Assembly: GCA_964057225.1 (NCBI GenBank)
Contig: OZ059900.1
Span: 2,862,501-2,926,500, forward strand
Direction of reading: 5' to 3'
From: Auanema rhodensis
Taxonomy: Eukaryota > Nematoda > Chromadorea > Rhabditida > Rhabditidae
Length of the DNA: 64,000 nucleotides
Below the pieces are notes generated by a model. The model saw only the letters and a list, made by a program, of their open reading frames with translations, did not search any database and was not told the origin of the DNA. The first letter of the stretch is position 1. The number at the start of each line of letters is the position of its first letter. Shown piece after piece: positions 10,782 through 26,200 of the stretch. A program made the translations under genes and the position numbers.

Positions 10782-12172
10782 GTTTAAATACTGAATTTCG
10801 CTCAAATAGCATTACTACACTAAGTATGGTCGTTTTTATGCCTTTAACACCATATACTCACCGATTTTTGGTACAAAATCTGTAATACTTGTAAATTTTG
10901 ATCATATTCGTTAAGATTCGAGAATCAAACACATAATACACGAAATAAGTCTATTTTTATGAGTTTGCACTGATATTTATTCATTTTGATCAAAAAAGGT
11001 CGAAAATAGAAAGAATTTTTGAAATTTACGAGTTTTGAGTCTAATTTGGCTAAATCGCTCATATATATGATCAGAAGCATAGTTTTTTTGTCTATGACAA
11101 CAAAAATCATTAGTTAAACACTAATGATGTTTAAATCACTAAATTTCGCTCAAATAGCATTACTACACTGAGTATGGTCGTTTTTATGCCTTTAACACCA
11201 TATACTCACCGATTTTTGGTACAAAATCTGTAATACTTGTAAATTTTGATCATATTCGTTAAGATTCGAGAATCAAACACATAATACACGAAATAAGTCT
11301 ATTTTTATGAGTTTGCACTGATATTTATTCATTTTGATCAAAAAAGGTCGAAAATAGAAAGAATTTTTGAATTTTCCGAGTTTTGAGTCCAATTGGGCTA
11401 AATCGCTCATATATATGATCAAAAGCATAGTTTTACTGTCTATGATAACAAAAGTCTTCAAATATACACTAATAATGATTTAATCACTGAATTTCACTCA
11501 AATAGCATTACTACACTAAGTATGGTCGTTTTTATGCCTTTAACACCATATACTCACCGATTTTTGGTACAAAATCTGTGATACTCGTAAATTTTGATCA
11601 TATTCGGTGAGATTCGAGAATCAAACACACAATACACGAAATAAGTTTATTTTTACGAGTTTGCACTGATATTTATTCATTTTGATCAAAAAAGGTCGAA
11701 AATAGAAAGAATTTTTGAAATTTCCGAGTTTTGAGTCTAATTTGGCTAAATCGCTCATATATATGATCAAAAGCATAGTTTCACTGTCTATGATAACAAA
11801 AGTCTTCAAATATACACTAATAATGTGTAAATCACTGAATTTCACTCAAATAGCATTACTACACTAAGTATGGTCGTTTTTATGCCTTTAACACCATATA
11901 CTCACCGATTTTTGGTACAAAATCTGTGATACTCGTAAATTTTGATCATATTCGGTGAGATTCGAGAATCAAACACACAATACACGAAATAAGTTTATTT
12001 TTACGAGTTTGCACTGATATTTATTCATTTTGATCAAAAAAGGTCGAAAATAGAAAGAATTTTTGAAATTTCCGAGTTTTGAGTCTAATTTGGCTAAATC
12101 GCTCATATATATGATCAAAAGCATAGTTTTATTGTCTATGACAACAAAAGTCATCAATTAAACGCTAGTGAT
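10782..12172 (+). repeat. 9-monomer higher-order repeat, copy 3, first four monomers only
   Basis: Monomers 32-35 (phase points 10925, 11273, 11621, 11969) repeat the first four monomers of the 9-mer. The fifth position, expected to be L3+B, is taken by an L4+C' monomer at 12316, with the L3+B copy following at 12664. The 9-monomer pattern is not resumed. Confidence 0.88.
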
Positions 12173-15100
12173 GTTTAAATACTGAATTTCGCTCAAATAG
12201 CATTACTACACTAAGTATGGTCGTTTTTATGCCTTTAACACCATATACTCACCGATTTTTGGTACAAAATCTGTAATACTCGTAAATTTTGATCATATTC
12301 GTTAAGATTTGAGAATCAAACATACAATACACAAAATCAGTCTATTTTTATGAGCTTGCACTGATATATATTCATTTTGATCAAAAAAGGTCGAAAATAG
12401 AAAGAATTTTTGAAATTTACGAGTTTTGAGTCTAATTTGGCTAAATCGCTCATATATATGATCAGAAGCATAGTTTTATTGTCTATGACAACGAAAGTCA
12501 TTAATTAAACACTAATGATGTTTAAATCACTAAATTTCGCTCAAATAGCATTACTACACTAAGTATGGTCGTTTTTATGCCTTTAACACCATATACTCAC
12601 CGATTTTTGGTACAAAATCTGTAATACTCGTAAATTTTGATCATATTCGGTGAGATTCGAGAATCAAACACACAATACACAAAATAAGTTTTTTTTGACG
12701 AGTTTGCACTGATATTTATTCATTTTGATCAAAAAAGGTCGAAAATAGAAAGAATTTTTGAATTTTCCGAGTTTTGAGTCCAATTGGGCTAAATCGCTCA
12801 TATATATGATCAAAAGCATAGTTTTACTGTCTATGATAACAAAAGTCTTCAAATATACACTAATGATGTGTAAATCACTGAATTTCACTCAAATAGCTTT
12901 ACTACACTAAGTATGGTCGTTTTTATGCCTTTAACACCATATACTCACCGATTTTTGGTACAAAATCTGTAATACTCGTAAATTTTGATCATATTCGTTA
13001 AGATTTGAGAATCAAACATACAATACACAAAATCAGTCTATTTTTATGAGCTTGCACTGATATATATTCATTTTGATCAAAAAAGGTCGAAAATAGAAAG
13101 AATTTTTGAAATTTCCGAGTTTTGAGTCTAATTTGGCTAAATCGCTCATATATATGATCAAAAGCATAGTTTTACTGTCTATGATAACAAAAGTCTTCAA
13201 ATATACACTAATAATGTGTAAATCACTGAATTTCACTCAAATAGCTTTACTACACTAAGTATGGTCGTTTTTATGCCTTTAACACCATATACTCAACGAT
13301 TTTTGGTACAAAATCTGTAATACTCGTAAATTTTGATCATATTCGTTAAGATTTGAGAATCAAACATACAATACACAAAATCAGTCTATTTTTATGAGCT
13401 TGCACTGATATATATTCATTTTGATCAAAAAAGGTCGAAAATAGAAAGAATTTTTGAAATTTCCGAGTTTTGAGTCTAATTTGGCTAAATCGCTCATATA
13501 CATGATCAGAAGCATAGTTTTATTGTCTATGACAACAAAAGTCATCAATTAAACACTAATGATGTTTAAATCACTAAATTTCGCTCAAATAGCATTACTA
13601 CACTAAGTATGGTCGTTTTTATGCCTTTAACACCATATACTCACCGATTTTTGGTACAAAATCTGTGATACTCGTAAATTTTGATCATATTCGTTAAGAT
13701 TTGAGAATCAAACATACAATACACAAAATCAGTCTATTTTTATGAGCTTGCACTGATATATATTCATTTTGATCAAAAAAGGTCGAAAATAGAAAGAATT
13801 TTTGAAATTTCCGAGTTTTGAGTCTAATTTGGCTAAATCGCTCATATACATGATCAGAAGCATAGTTTTATTGTCTATGACAACAAAAGTCATCAATTAA
13901 ACACTAATGATGTTTAAATCACTAAATTTCGCTCAAATAGCATTACTACACTAAGTATGGTCGTTTTTATGCCTTTAACACCATATACTCACCGATTTTT
14001 GGTACAAAATCTGTAATACTCGTAAATTTTGATCATATTCGTTAAGATTTGAGAATCAAACATACAATACACAAAATCAGTCTATTTTTATGAGCTTGCA
14101 CTGATATATATTCATTTTGATCAAAAAAGGTCGAAAATAGAAAGAATTTTTGAAATTTCCGAGTTTTGAGTCTAATTTGGCTAAATCGCTCATATACATG
14201 ATCAGAAGCATAGTTTTATTGTCTATGACAACAAAAGTCATCAATTAAACACTAATGATGTTTAAATCACTAAATTTCGCTCAAATAGCATTACTACACT
14301 AAGTATGGTCGTTTTTATGCCTTTAACACCATATACTCACCGATTTTTGGTACAAAATCTGTGATACTCGTAAATTTTGATCATATTCGGTGAGATTCGA
14401 GAATCAAACACACAATACACGAAATAAGTTTATTTTTACGAGTTTGCACTGATATTTATTCATTTTGATCAAAAAAGGTCGAAAATAGAAAGAATTTTTG
14501 AAATTTCCGAGTTTTGAGTCTAATTTGGCTAAATCGCTCATATATATGATCAAAAGCATAGTTTTACTGTCTATGATAACAAAAGTCTTCAAATATACAC
14601 TAATAATGTGTAAATCACTGAATTTCACTCAAATAGCTTTACTACACTAAGTATGGTCGTTTTTATGCCTTTAACACCATATACTCAACGATTTTTGGTA
14701 CAAAATCTGTAATACTCGTAAATTTTGATCATATTCGTTAAGATTCGAGAATCAAACATACAATACACAAAATCAGTCTATTTTTATGAGCTTGCACTGA
14801 TATATATTCATTTTGATCAAAAAAGGTCGAAAATAGAAAGAATTTTTGAAATTTCCGAGTTTTGAGTCTAATTTGGCTAAATCGCTCATATACATGATCA
14901 GAAGCATAGTTTTATTGTCTATGACAACAAAAGTCATCAATTAAACGCTAGTGATGTTTAAATACTGAATTTCGCTCAAATAGCATTACTACACTAAGTA
15001 TGGTCGTTTTTATGCCTTTAACACCATATACTCACCGATTTTTGGTACAAAATCTGTGATACTCGTAAATTTTGATCATATTCGGTGAGATTCGAGAATC

Positions 15101-17738
15101 AAACACACAATACACGAAATAAGTTTATTTTTACGAGTTTGCACTGATATTTATTCATTTTGATCAAAAAAGGTCGAAAATAGAAAGAATTTTTTAAATT
15201 TCCGAGTTTTGAGTCTAATTTGGCTAAATCGCTCATATATATGATCAAAAGCATAGTTTTATTGTCTATGACAACAAAAGTCATCAATTAAACGCTAGTG
15301 ATGTTTAAATACTGAATTTCGCTCAAATAGCATTACTACACTAAGTATGGTCGTTTTTATGCCTTTAACACCATATACTCACCGATTTTTGGTACAAAAT
15401 CTGTAATACTCGTAAATTTTGATCATATTCGTTAAGATTTGAGAATCAAACATACAATACACAAAATCAGTCTATTTTTATGAGCTTGCACTGATATATA
15501 TTCATTTTGATCAAAAAAGGTCGAAAATAGAAAGAATTTTTGAAATTTACGAGTTTTGAATCTAATTTGGCTAAATCGCTCATATATATGATCAAAAGCA
15601 TAGTTTCACTGTCTATGATAACAAAAGTCTTCAAATATACACTAATAATGATTTAATCACTGAATTTCACTCAAATAGCATTACTACACTAAGTATGGTC
15701 GTTTTTATGCCTTTAACACCATATACTCACCGATTTTTGGTACAAGATCTGTGATACTCGTAAATTTTGATCATATTCGGTGAGATTCGAGAATCAAACA
15801 CACAATACACGAAATAAGTTTATTTTTACGAGTTTGCACTGATATTTATTCATTTTGATCAAAAAAGGTCGAAAATAGAAAGAATTTTTGAAATTTCCGA
15901 GTTTTGAGTATAATTTGGCTAAATCGCTCATATATATGATCAAAAGCATAGTTTTACTGTCTATGATAACAAAAGTCTTCAAATATACACTAATAATGTG
16001 TAAATCACTGAATTTCACTCAAATAGCATTACTACACTAAGTATGGTCGTTTTTATGCCTTTAACACCATATACTCACCGATTTTTGGTACAAAATCTGT
16101 GATACTCGTAAATTTTGATCATATTCGGTGAGATTCCAGAATCAAACACACAATACACGAAATAAGTTTATTTTTACGAGTTTGCACTGATATTTATTCA
16201 TTTTGATCAAAAAAGGTCGAAAATAGAAAGAATTTTTGAAATTTACGAGTTTTGAGTCTAATTTGGCTAAATCGCTCATATATATGATCAGAAGCATAGT
16301 TTTATTGTCTATGACAACGAAAGTCATTAATTAAACACTAATGATGTTTAAATCACTAAATTTCGCTCAAATAGCATTACTACACTAAGTATGGTCGTTT
16401 TTATGCCTTTAACACCATATACTCACCGATTTTTGGTACAAAATCTGTAATACTCGTAAATTTTGATCATATTCGGTGAGATTCGAGAATCAAACACACA
16501 ATACACAAAATAAGTTTATTTTGACGAGTTTGCACTGATATTTATTCATTTTGATCAAAAAAGGTCGAAAATAGAAAGAATTTTTGAATTTTCCGAGTTT
16601 TGAGTCCAATTGGGCTAAATCGCTCATATATATGATCAAAAGCATAGTTTTACTGTCTATGATAACAAAAGTCTTCAAATATACACTAATGATGTGTAAA
16701 TCACTGAATTTCACTCAAATAGCTTTACTACACTAAGTATGGTCGTTTTTATGCCTTTAACACCATATACTCACCGATTTTTGGTACAAAATCTGTAATA
16801 CTCGTAAATTTTGATCATATTCGTTAAGATTTGAGAATCAAACATACAATACACAAAATCAGTCTATTTTTATGAGCTTGCACTGATATATATGTTCATT
16901 TTGATCAAAAAAGGTCGAAAATAGAAAGAATTTTTGAAATTTCCGAGTTTTGAGTCTAATTTGGCTAAATCGCTCATATATATGATCAAAAGCATAGTTT
17001 TACTGTCTATGATAACAAAAGTCTTCAAATATACACTAATAATGTGTAAATCACTGCATTTCACTCAAATAGCTTTACTACACTAAGTATGGTCGTTTTT
17101 ATGCCTTTAACACCATATACTCAACGATTTTTGGTACAAAATCTGTAATACTCGTAAATTTTGATCATATTCGTTAAGATTTGAGAATCAAACATACAAT
17201 ACACAAAATCAGTCTATTTTTATGAGCTTGCACTGATATATATTCATTTTGATCAAAAAGGGTCGAAAATAGAAAGAATTTTTGAAATTTCCGAGTTTTG
17301 AGTCTAATTTGGCTAAATCGCTCATATACATGATCAGAAGCATAGTTTTATTGTCTATGACAACAAAAGTCATCAATTAAACGCTAGTGATGTTTAAATA
17401 CTGAATTTCGCTCAAATAGCATTACTACACTAAGTATGGTCGTTTTTATGCCTTTAACACCATATACTCACCGATTTTTGGTACAAAATCTGTAATACTC
17501 GTAAATTTTGATCATATTCGTTAAGATTTGAGAATCAAACATACAATACACAAAATCAGTCTATTTTTATGAGCTTGCACTGATATATATTCATTTTGAT
17601 CAAAAAAGGTCGAAAATAGAAAGAATTTTTGAAATTTCCGAGTTTTGAGTCTAATTTGGCTAAATCGCTCATATACATGATCAGAAGCATAGTTTTATTG
17701 TCTATGACAACAAAAGTCATCAATTAAACGCTAGTGAT
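12173..17738 (+). repeat. Monomers 36-51: irregular transition segment
   Basis: Sixteen monomers without a clear period. Order: L4+C', L3+B (with TTTTTTTTGACG at about 12690), L4+B, three near-identical L4 copies with a hybrid A/C junction (13360-14056), L2+B, L4+A, L2+A, L4+B, L2+B, L2+C', L3+B, L4+B (350 bp), L4+A, L4+A. Monomers 36-38 and 47-49 correspond, 3,826 bp (11 monomers) apart. CATATACATGATC first appears here, at 13496. This segment links the 9-mer family to the left with the long higher-order repeat to the right. Confidence 0.8.
16885..16900 (+). other. Unique 2-bp insertion (TATATATGTTCATT)
   Basis: Monomer 49 reads GATATATATGTTCATT where all other monomers of its type read GATATATATTCATT, so it is 350 bp. 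The length bookkeeping of the whole window shows this is the only net length change apart from the single base that separates junction form A. It is a unique landmark. Confidence 0.93.
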
Positions 17739-20700
17739 GTTTAAATACTGATTTTCGCTCAAATAGCATTACTACACTAAGTATGGTCGTTTTTATGCCT
17801 TTAACACCATATACTCACCGATTTTTGGTACAAAATCTGTAATACTTGTAAATTTTGATCATATTCGTAAAGATTCGAGAATCAAACACATAATACACGA
17901 AATAAGTCTAGTTTTATGAGTTTGCACTGATATTTATTCATTTTGATCAAAAAAGGTCGAAAATAGAAAGAATTTTTGAATTTTCCGAGTTTTGAGTCCA
18001 ATTGGGCTAAATCGCTCATATATATGATCAAAAGCATAGTTTTACTGTCTATGATAACAAAAGTCTTCAAATATACACTAATAATGTGTAAATCACTGAA
18101 TTTCACTCAAATAGCATTACTACACTAAGTATGGTCGTTTTTATGCCTTTAACACCATATACTCACCGATTTTTGGTACAAAATCTGTAATACTTGTAAA
18201 TTTTGATCATATTCGTTAAGATTCGAGAATCAAACACATAATACACGTAATAAGTCTATTTTTATGAGTTTGCACTGATATTTATTCATTTTGATCAAAA
18301 AAGGTCGAAAATAGAAAGAATTTTTGAAATTTCCGAGTTTTGAGTCTAATTTGGCTAAATCGCTCATATATATGATCAGAAGCATAGTTTTATTGTCTAT
18401 GACAACAAAAATCATCAATTAAACGCTAGTGATGTTTAAATACTGATTTTCGCTCAAATAGGATTACTACACTAAGTATGGTCGTTTTTATGCCTTTAAC
18501 ACCATATACTCACCGATTTTTGGTACAAAATCTGTAATACTCGTAAATTTTGATCATATTCGTTAAGATTTGAGAATCAAACATACAATACACAAAATCA
18601 GTCTATTTTTATGAGCTTGCACTGATATATATTCATTTTGATCAAAAAAGGTCGAAAATAGAAAGAATTTTTGAAATTTCCGAGTTTTGAGTCTAATTTG
18701 GCTAAATCGCTCATATATATGATCAAAAGCATAGTTTTACTGTCTATGATAACAAGAGTCTTCAAATATACACTAATAATGATTAAATCACTGAATTTCA
18801 CTCAAATAGCATTACTACACTAAGTATGGTCGTTTTTATGCCTTTAACACCATATACTCACCGATTTTTGGTACAAAATCTGTAATACTTGTAAATTTTG
18901 ATCATATTTGTTAAGATTCGAGAATCAAACACATAATACACGAAATAAGTCTATTTTTACAAGTTTGCACTGATATTTATTCATTTTGATCAAAAAAGGT
19001 CGAAAATAGAAAGAATTTTTGAAATTTCCGAGTTTTGAGTCCAATTTGGCTAAATCGCTCATATATAAGATCAAAAGCATAGTTTTATTGTCTATAACAA
19101 CAAAAGTCATCAATTAAACGCTTGTGATGTTTAAATACTGAATTTCGCTCAAATAGCATTACTACACTAAGTATGGTCGTTTTTATGCCTTTAACACCAT
19201 ATACTCACCGATTTTTGGTACAAAATCTGTAATACTCGTAAATTTTGATCATATTCGTTAAGATTTGAGAATCAAACATACAATACACAAAATCAGTCTA
19301 TTTTTATGAGCTTGCACTGATATATATTCATTTTGATCAAAAAAGGTCGAAAATAGAAAGAATTTTTGAAATTTCCGAGTTTTGAGTCTAATTTGGCTAA
19401 ATCGCTCATATATATGATCAGAAGCATAGTTTTATTGTCTATGACAACAAAAGTCATCAATTAAACGCTAGTGATGTTTAAATACTGATTTTCGCTCAAA
19501 TAGCATTACTACACTAAGTATGGTCGTTTTTATGCCTTTAACACCATATACTCACCGATTTTTGGTACAAAATCTGTAATACTCGTAAATTTTGATCATA
19601 TTCGTTAAGATTTGAGAATCAAACATACAATACACAAAATCAGTCTATTTTTATGAGCTTGCACTGATATATATTCATTTTGATCAAAAAAGGTCGAAAA
19701 TAGAAAGAATTTTTGAAATTTCCGAGTTTTGAGTCTAATTTGGCTAAATCGCTCATATACATGATCAGAAGCATAGTTTTACTGTCTATGATAACAAAAG
19801 TCTTCAAATATACACTAATAATGATTAAATCACTGAATTTCACTCAAATAGCATTACTACACTAAGTATGGTCGTTTTTATGCCTTTAACACCATATACT
19901 CACCGATTTTTGGTACAAAATCTGTAATACTTGTAAATTTTGATCATATTTGTTAAGATTCGAGAATCAAACACATAATACACGAAATAAGTCTATTTTT
20001 ACAAGTTTGCACTGATATATATTCATTTTGATCAAAAAAGGTCGAAAATAGAAAGAATTTTTGAAATTTCCGAGTTTTGAGTCTAATTTGGCTAAATCGC
20101 TCATATACATGATCAGAAGCATAGTTTTACTGTCTATGATAACAAAAGTCTTCAAATATACACTAATAATGATTAAATCACTGAATTTCACTCAAATAGC
20201 ATTACTACACTAAGTATGGTCGTTTTTATGCCTTTAACACCATATACTCACCGATTTTTGGTACAAAATCTGTAATACTTGTAAATTTTGATCATATTTG
20301 TTAAGATTCGAGAATCAAACACATAATACACGAAATAAGTCTATTTTTACAAGTTTGCACTGATATATATTCATTTTGATCAAAAAAGGTCGAAAATAGA
20401 AAGAATTTTTGAAATTTCCGAGTTTTGAGTCTAATTTGGCTAAATCGCTCATATATATGATCAAAAGCATAGTTTTACTGTCTATGATAACAAGAGTCTT
20501 CAAATATACACTAATAATGATTAAATCACTGAATTTCACTCAAATAGCATTACTACACTAAGTATGGTCGTTTTTATGCCTTTAACACCATATACTCACC
20601 GATTTTTGGTACAAAATCTGTAATACTTGTAAATTTTGATCATATTTGTTAAGATTCGAGAATCAAACACATAATACACGAAATAAGTCTATTTTTACAA

Positions 20701-23298
20701 GTTTGCACTGATATTTATTCATTTTGATCAAAAAAGGTCGAAAATAGAAAGAATTTTTGAAATTTCCGAGTTTTGAGTCCAATTTGGCTAAATCGCTCAT
20801 ATATAAGATCAAAAGCATAGTTTTATTGTCTATAACAACAAAAGTCATCAATTAAACGCTTGTGATGTTTAAATACTGAATTTCGCTCAAATAGCATTAC
20901 TACACTAAGTATGGTCGTTTTTATGCCTTTAACACCATATACTCACCGATTTTTGGTACAAAATCTGTAATACTCGTAAATTTTGATCATATTCGTTAAG
21001 ATTTGAGAATCAAACATACAATACACAAAATCAGTCTATTTTTATGAGCTTGCACTGATATATATTCATTTTGATCAAAAAAGGTCGAAAATAGAAAGAA
21101 TTTTTGAAATTTCCGAGTTTTGAGTCTAATTTGGCTAAATCGCTCATATATATGATCAGAAGCATAGTTTTATTGTCTATGACAACAAAAGTCATCAATT
21201 AAACGCTAGTGATGTTTAAATACTGATTTTCGCTCAAATAGCATTACTACACTAAGTATGGTCGTTTTTATGCCTTTAACACCATATACTCACCGATTTT
21301 TGGTACAAAATCTGTAATACTCGTAAATTTTGATCATATTCGTTAAGATTTGAGAATCAAACATACAATACACAAAATCAGTCTATTTTTATGAGCTTGC
21401 ACTGATATATATTCATTTTGATCAAAAAAGGTCGAAAATAGAAAGAATTTTTGAAATTTCCGAGTTTTGAGTCTAATTTGGCTAAATCGCTCATATACAT
21501 GATCAGAAGCATAGTTTTACTGTCTATGATAACAAAAGTCTTCAAATATACACTAATAATGATTAAATCACTGAATTTCACTCAAATAGCATTACTACAC
21601 TAAGTATGGTCGTTTTTATGCCTTTAACACCATATACTCACCGATTTTTGGTACAAAATCTGTAATACTTGTAAATTTTGATCATATTTGTTAAGATTCG
21701 AGAATCAAACACATAATACACGAAATAAGTCTATTTTTACAAGTTTGCACTGATATATATTCATTTTGATCAAAAAAGGTCGAAAATAGAAAGAATTTTT
21801 GAAATTTCCGAGTTTTGAGTCTAATTTGGCTAAATCGCTCATATACATGATCAGAAGCATAGTTTTACTGTCTATGATAACAAAAGTCTTCAAATATACA
21901 CTAATAATGATTAAATCACTGAATTTCACTCAAATAGCATTACTACACTAAGTATGGTCGTTTTTATGCCTTTAACACCATATACTCACCGATTTTTGGT
22001 ACAAAATCTGTAATACTTGTAAATTTTGATCATATTTGTTAAGATTTGAGAATCAAACATACAATACACAAAATCAGTCTATTTTTATGAGCTTGCACTG
22101 ATATATATTCATTTTGATCAAAAAAGGTCGAAAATAGAAAGAATTTTTGAAATTTCCGAGTTTTGAGTCTAATTTGGCTAAATCGCTCATATACATGATC
22201 AGAAGCATAGTTTTACTGTCTATGATAACAAAAGTCTTCAAATATACACTAATAATGATTAAATCACTGAATTTCACTCAAATAGCATTACTACACTAAG
22301 TATGGTCGTTTTTATGCCTTTAACACCATATACTCACCGATTTTTGGTACAAAATCTGTAATACTTGTAAATTTTGATCATATTCGTTAAGATGCGAGAA
22401 TCAAACACATAATACACGAAATAAGTCTAGTTTTATGAGGTTGCACTGATATTTATTCATTTTGATCAAAAAAGGTCGAAAATAGAAAGAATTTTTGAAA
22501 TTTCCGAGTTTTGAGTCTAATTTGGCTAAATCGCTCATATATATGATCAAAAGCATAGTTTTATTGTCTATGACAACAAAAGTCATCAATTAAACGCTAG
22601 TGATGTTTAAATACTGAATTTCGCTCAAATAGCATTACTACACTAAGTATGGTCGTTTTTATGCCTTTAACACCATATACTCAACGATTTTTGGTACAAA
22701 ATCTGTAATACTCGTAAATTCTGATCATATTCGTTAAGATTTGAGAATCAAACATACAATACACAAAATCAGTCTATTTTTATGAGCTTGCACTGATATA
22801 TATTCATTTTGATCAAAAAGGGTCGAAAATAGAAAGAATTTTTGAAATTTCCGAGTTTTGAGTCTAATTTGGCTAAATCGCTCATATACATGATCAGAAG
22901 CATAGTTTTATTGTCTATGACAACAAAAGTCATCAATTAAACGCTAGTGATGTTTAAATACTGAATTTCGCTCAAATAGCATTACTACACTAAGTATGGT
23001 CGTTTTTATGCCTTTAACACCATATACTCACCGATTTTTGGTACAAAATCTGTAATACTCGTAAATTTTGATCATATTCGTTAAGATTTGAGAATCAAAC
23101 ATACAATACACAAAATCAGTCTATTTTTATGAGCTTGCACTGATATATATTCATTTTGATCAAAAAAGGTCGAAAATAGAAAGAATTTTTGAAATTTCCG
23201 AGTTTTGAGTCTAATTTGGCTAAATCGCTCATATACATGATCAGAAGCATAGTTTTATTGTCTATGACAACAAAAGTCATCAATTAAACGCTAGTGAT
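17739..23298 (+). repeat. Long higher-order repeat, copy I (16 monomers, 5,560 bp)
   Basis: Monomers 52-67, phase points 17882 to 23095. It begins with an L1 copy carrying GTCTAGTTTTATGAG, then an L1 copy with CACGTAATAAG, then a copy after AATAGGATTAC. Next comes the triplet with TATATAAGATC and TCTATAACAAC (18925, 19272, 19619), two B copies with TTACAAG, a second triplet (20663-21357), and then 63-67, including GATGCGAG with GAGGTTGCAC at 22401. Compared with copy II it lacks one triplet. Confidence 0.9.
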
Positions 23299-26200
23299 GT
23301 TTAAATACTGATTTTCGCTCAAATAGCATTACTACACTAAGTATGGTCGTTTTTATGCCTTTAACACCATATACTCACCGATTTTTGGTACAAAATCTGT
23401 AATACTTGTAAATTTTGATCATATTCGTTAAGATTCGAGAATCAAACACATAATACACGAAATAAGTCTAGTTTTATGAGTTTGCACTGATATTTATTCA
23501 TTTTGATCAAAAAAGGTCGAAAATAGAAAGAATTTTTGAATTTTCCGAGTTTTGAGTCCAATTGGGCTAAATCGCTCATATATATGATCAAAAGCATAGT
23601 TTTACTGTCTATGATAACAAAAGTCTTCAAATATACACTAATAATGTGTAAATCACTGAATTTCACTCAAATAGCATTACTACACTAAGTATGGTCGTTT
23701 TTATGCCTTTAACACCATATACTCACCGATTTTTGGTACAAAATCTGTAATACTTGTAAATTTTGATCATATTCGTTAAGATTCGAGAATCAAACACATA
23801 ATACACGTAATAAGTGTATTTTTATGAGTTTGCACTGATATTTATTCATTTTGATCAAAAAAGGTCGAAAATAGAAAGAATTTTTGAAATTTCCGAGTTT
23901 TGAGTCTAATTTGGCTAAATCGCTCATATATATGATCAGAAGCATAGTTTTATTGTCTATGACAACAAAAATCATCAATTAAACGCTAGTGATGTTTAAA
24001 TACTGATTTTCGCTCAAATAGGATTACTACACTAAGTATGGTCGTTTTTATGCCTTTAACACCATATACTCACCGATTTTTGGTACAAAATCTGTAATAC
24101 TCGTAAATTTTGATCATATTCGTTAAGATTTGAGAATCAAACATACAATACACAAAATCAGTCTATTTTTATAAGCTTGCACTGATATATATTCATTTTG
24201 ATCAAAAAAGGTCGAAAATAGAAAGAATTTTTGAAATTTCCGAGTTTTGAGTCTAATTTGGCTAAATCGCTCATATATATGATCAAAAGCATAGTTTTAC
24301 TGTCTATGATAACAAGAGTCTTCAAATATACACTAATAATGATTAAATCACTGAATTTCACTCAAATAGCATTACTACACTAAGTATGGTCGTTTTTATG
24401 CCTTTAACACCATATACTCACCGATTTTTGGTACAAAATCTGTAATACTTGTAAATTTTGATCATATTTGTTAAGATTCGAGAATCAAACACATAATACA
24501 CGAAATAAGTCTATTTTTACGAGTTTGCACTGATATTTATTCATTTTGATCAAAAAAGGTCGAAAATAGAAAGAATTTTTGAAATTTCCGAGTTTTGAGT
24601 CCAATTTGGCTAAATCGCTCATATATAAGATCAAAAGCATAGTTTTATTGTCTATAACAACAAAAGTCATCAATTAAACGCTTGTGATGTTTAAATACTG
24701 AATTTCGCTCAAATAGCATTACTACACTAAGTATGGTCGTTTTTATGCCTTTAACACCATATACTCACCGATTTTTGGTACAAAATCTGTAATACTCGTA
24801 AATTTTGATCATATTCGTTAAGATTTGAGAATCAAACATACAATACACAAAATCAGTCTATTTTTATGAGCTTGCACTGATATATATTCATTTTGATCAA
24901 AAAAGGTCGAAAATAGAAAGAATTTTTGAAATTTCCGAGTTTTGAGTCTAATTTGGCTAAATCGCTCATATATATGATCAGAAGCATAGTTTTATTGTCT
25001 ATGACAACAAAAGTCATCAATTAAACGCTAGTGATGTTTAAATACTGATTTTCGCTCAAATAGCATTACTACACTAAGTATGGTCGTTTTTATGCCTTTA
25101 ACACCATATACTCACCGATTTTTGGTACAAAATCTGTAATACTCGTAAATTTTGATCATATTCGTTAAGATTTGAGAATCAAACATACAATACACAAAAT
25201 CAGTCTATTTTTATGAGCTTGCACTGATATATATTCATTTTGATCAAAAAAGGTCGAAAATAGAAAGAATTTTTGAAATTTCCGAGTTTTGAGTCTAATT
25301 TGGCTAAATCGCTCATATACATGATCAGAAGCATAGTTTTACTGTCTATGATAACAAAAGTCTTCAAATATACACTAATAATGATTAAATCACTGAATTT
25401 CACTCAAATAGCATTACTACACTAAGTATGGTCGTTTTTATGCCTTTAACACCATATACTCACCGATTTTTGGTACAAAATCTGTAATACTTGTAAATTT
25501 TGATCATATTTGTTAAGATTCGAGAATCAAACACATAATACACGAAATAAGTCTATTTTTACGAGTTTGCACTGATATTTATTCATTTTGATCAAAAAAG
25601 GTCGAAAATAGAAAGAATTTTTGAAATTTCCGAGTTTTGAGTCCAATTTGGCTAAATCGCTCATATATAAGATCAAAAGCATAGTTTTATTGTCTATAAC
25701 AACAAAAGTCATCAATTAAACGCTTGTGATGTTTAAATACTGAATTTCGCTCAAATAGCATTACTACACTAAGTATGGTCGTTTTTATGCCTTTAACACC
25801 ATATACTCACCGATTTTTGGTACAAAATCTGTAATACTCGTAAATTTTGATCATATTCGTTAAGATTTGAGAATCAAACATACAATACACAAAATCAGTC
25901 TATTTTTATGAGCTTGCACTGATATATATTCATTTTGATCAAAAAAGGTCGAAAATAGAAAGAATTTTTGAAATTTCCGAGTTTTGAGTCTAATTTGGCT
26001 AAATCGCTCATATATATGATCAGAAGCATAGTTTTATTGTCTATGACAACAAAAGTCATCAATTAAACGCTAGTGATGTTTAAATACTGATTTTCGCTCA
26101 AATAGCATTACTACACTAAGTATGGTCGTTTTTATGCCTTTAACACCATATACTCACCGATTTTTGGTACAAAATCTGTAATACTCGTAAATTTTGATCA

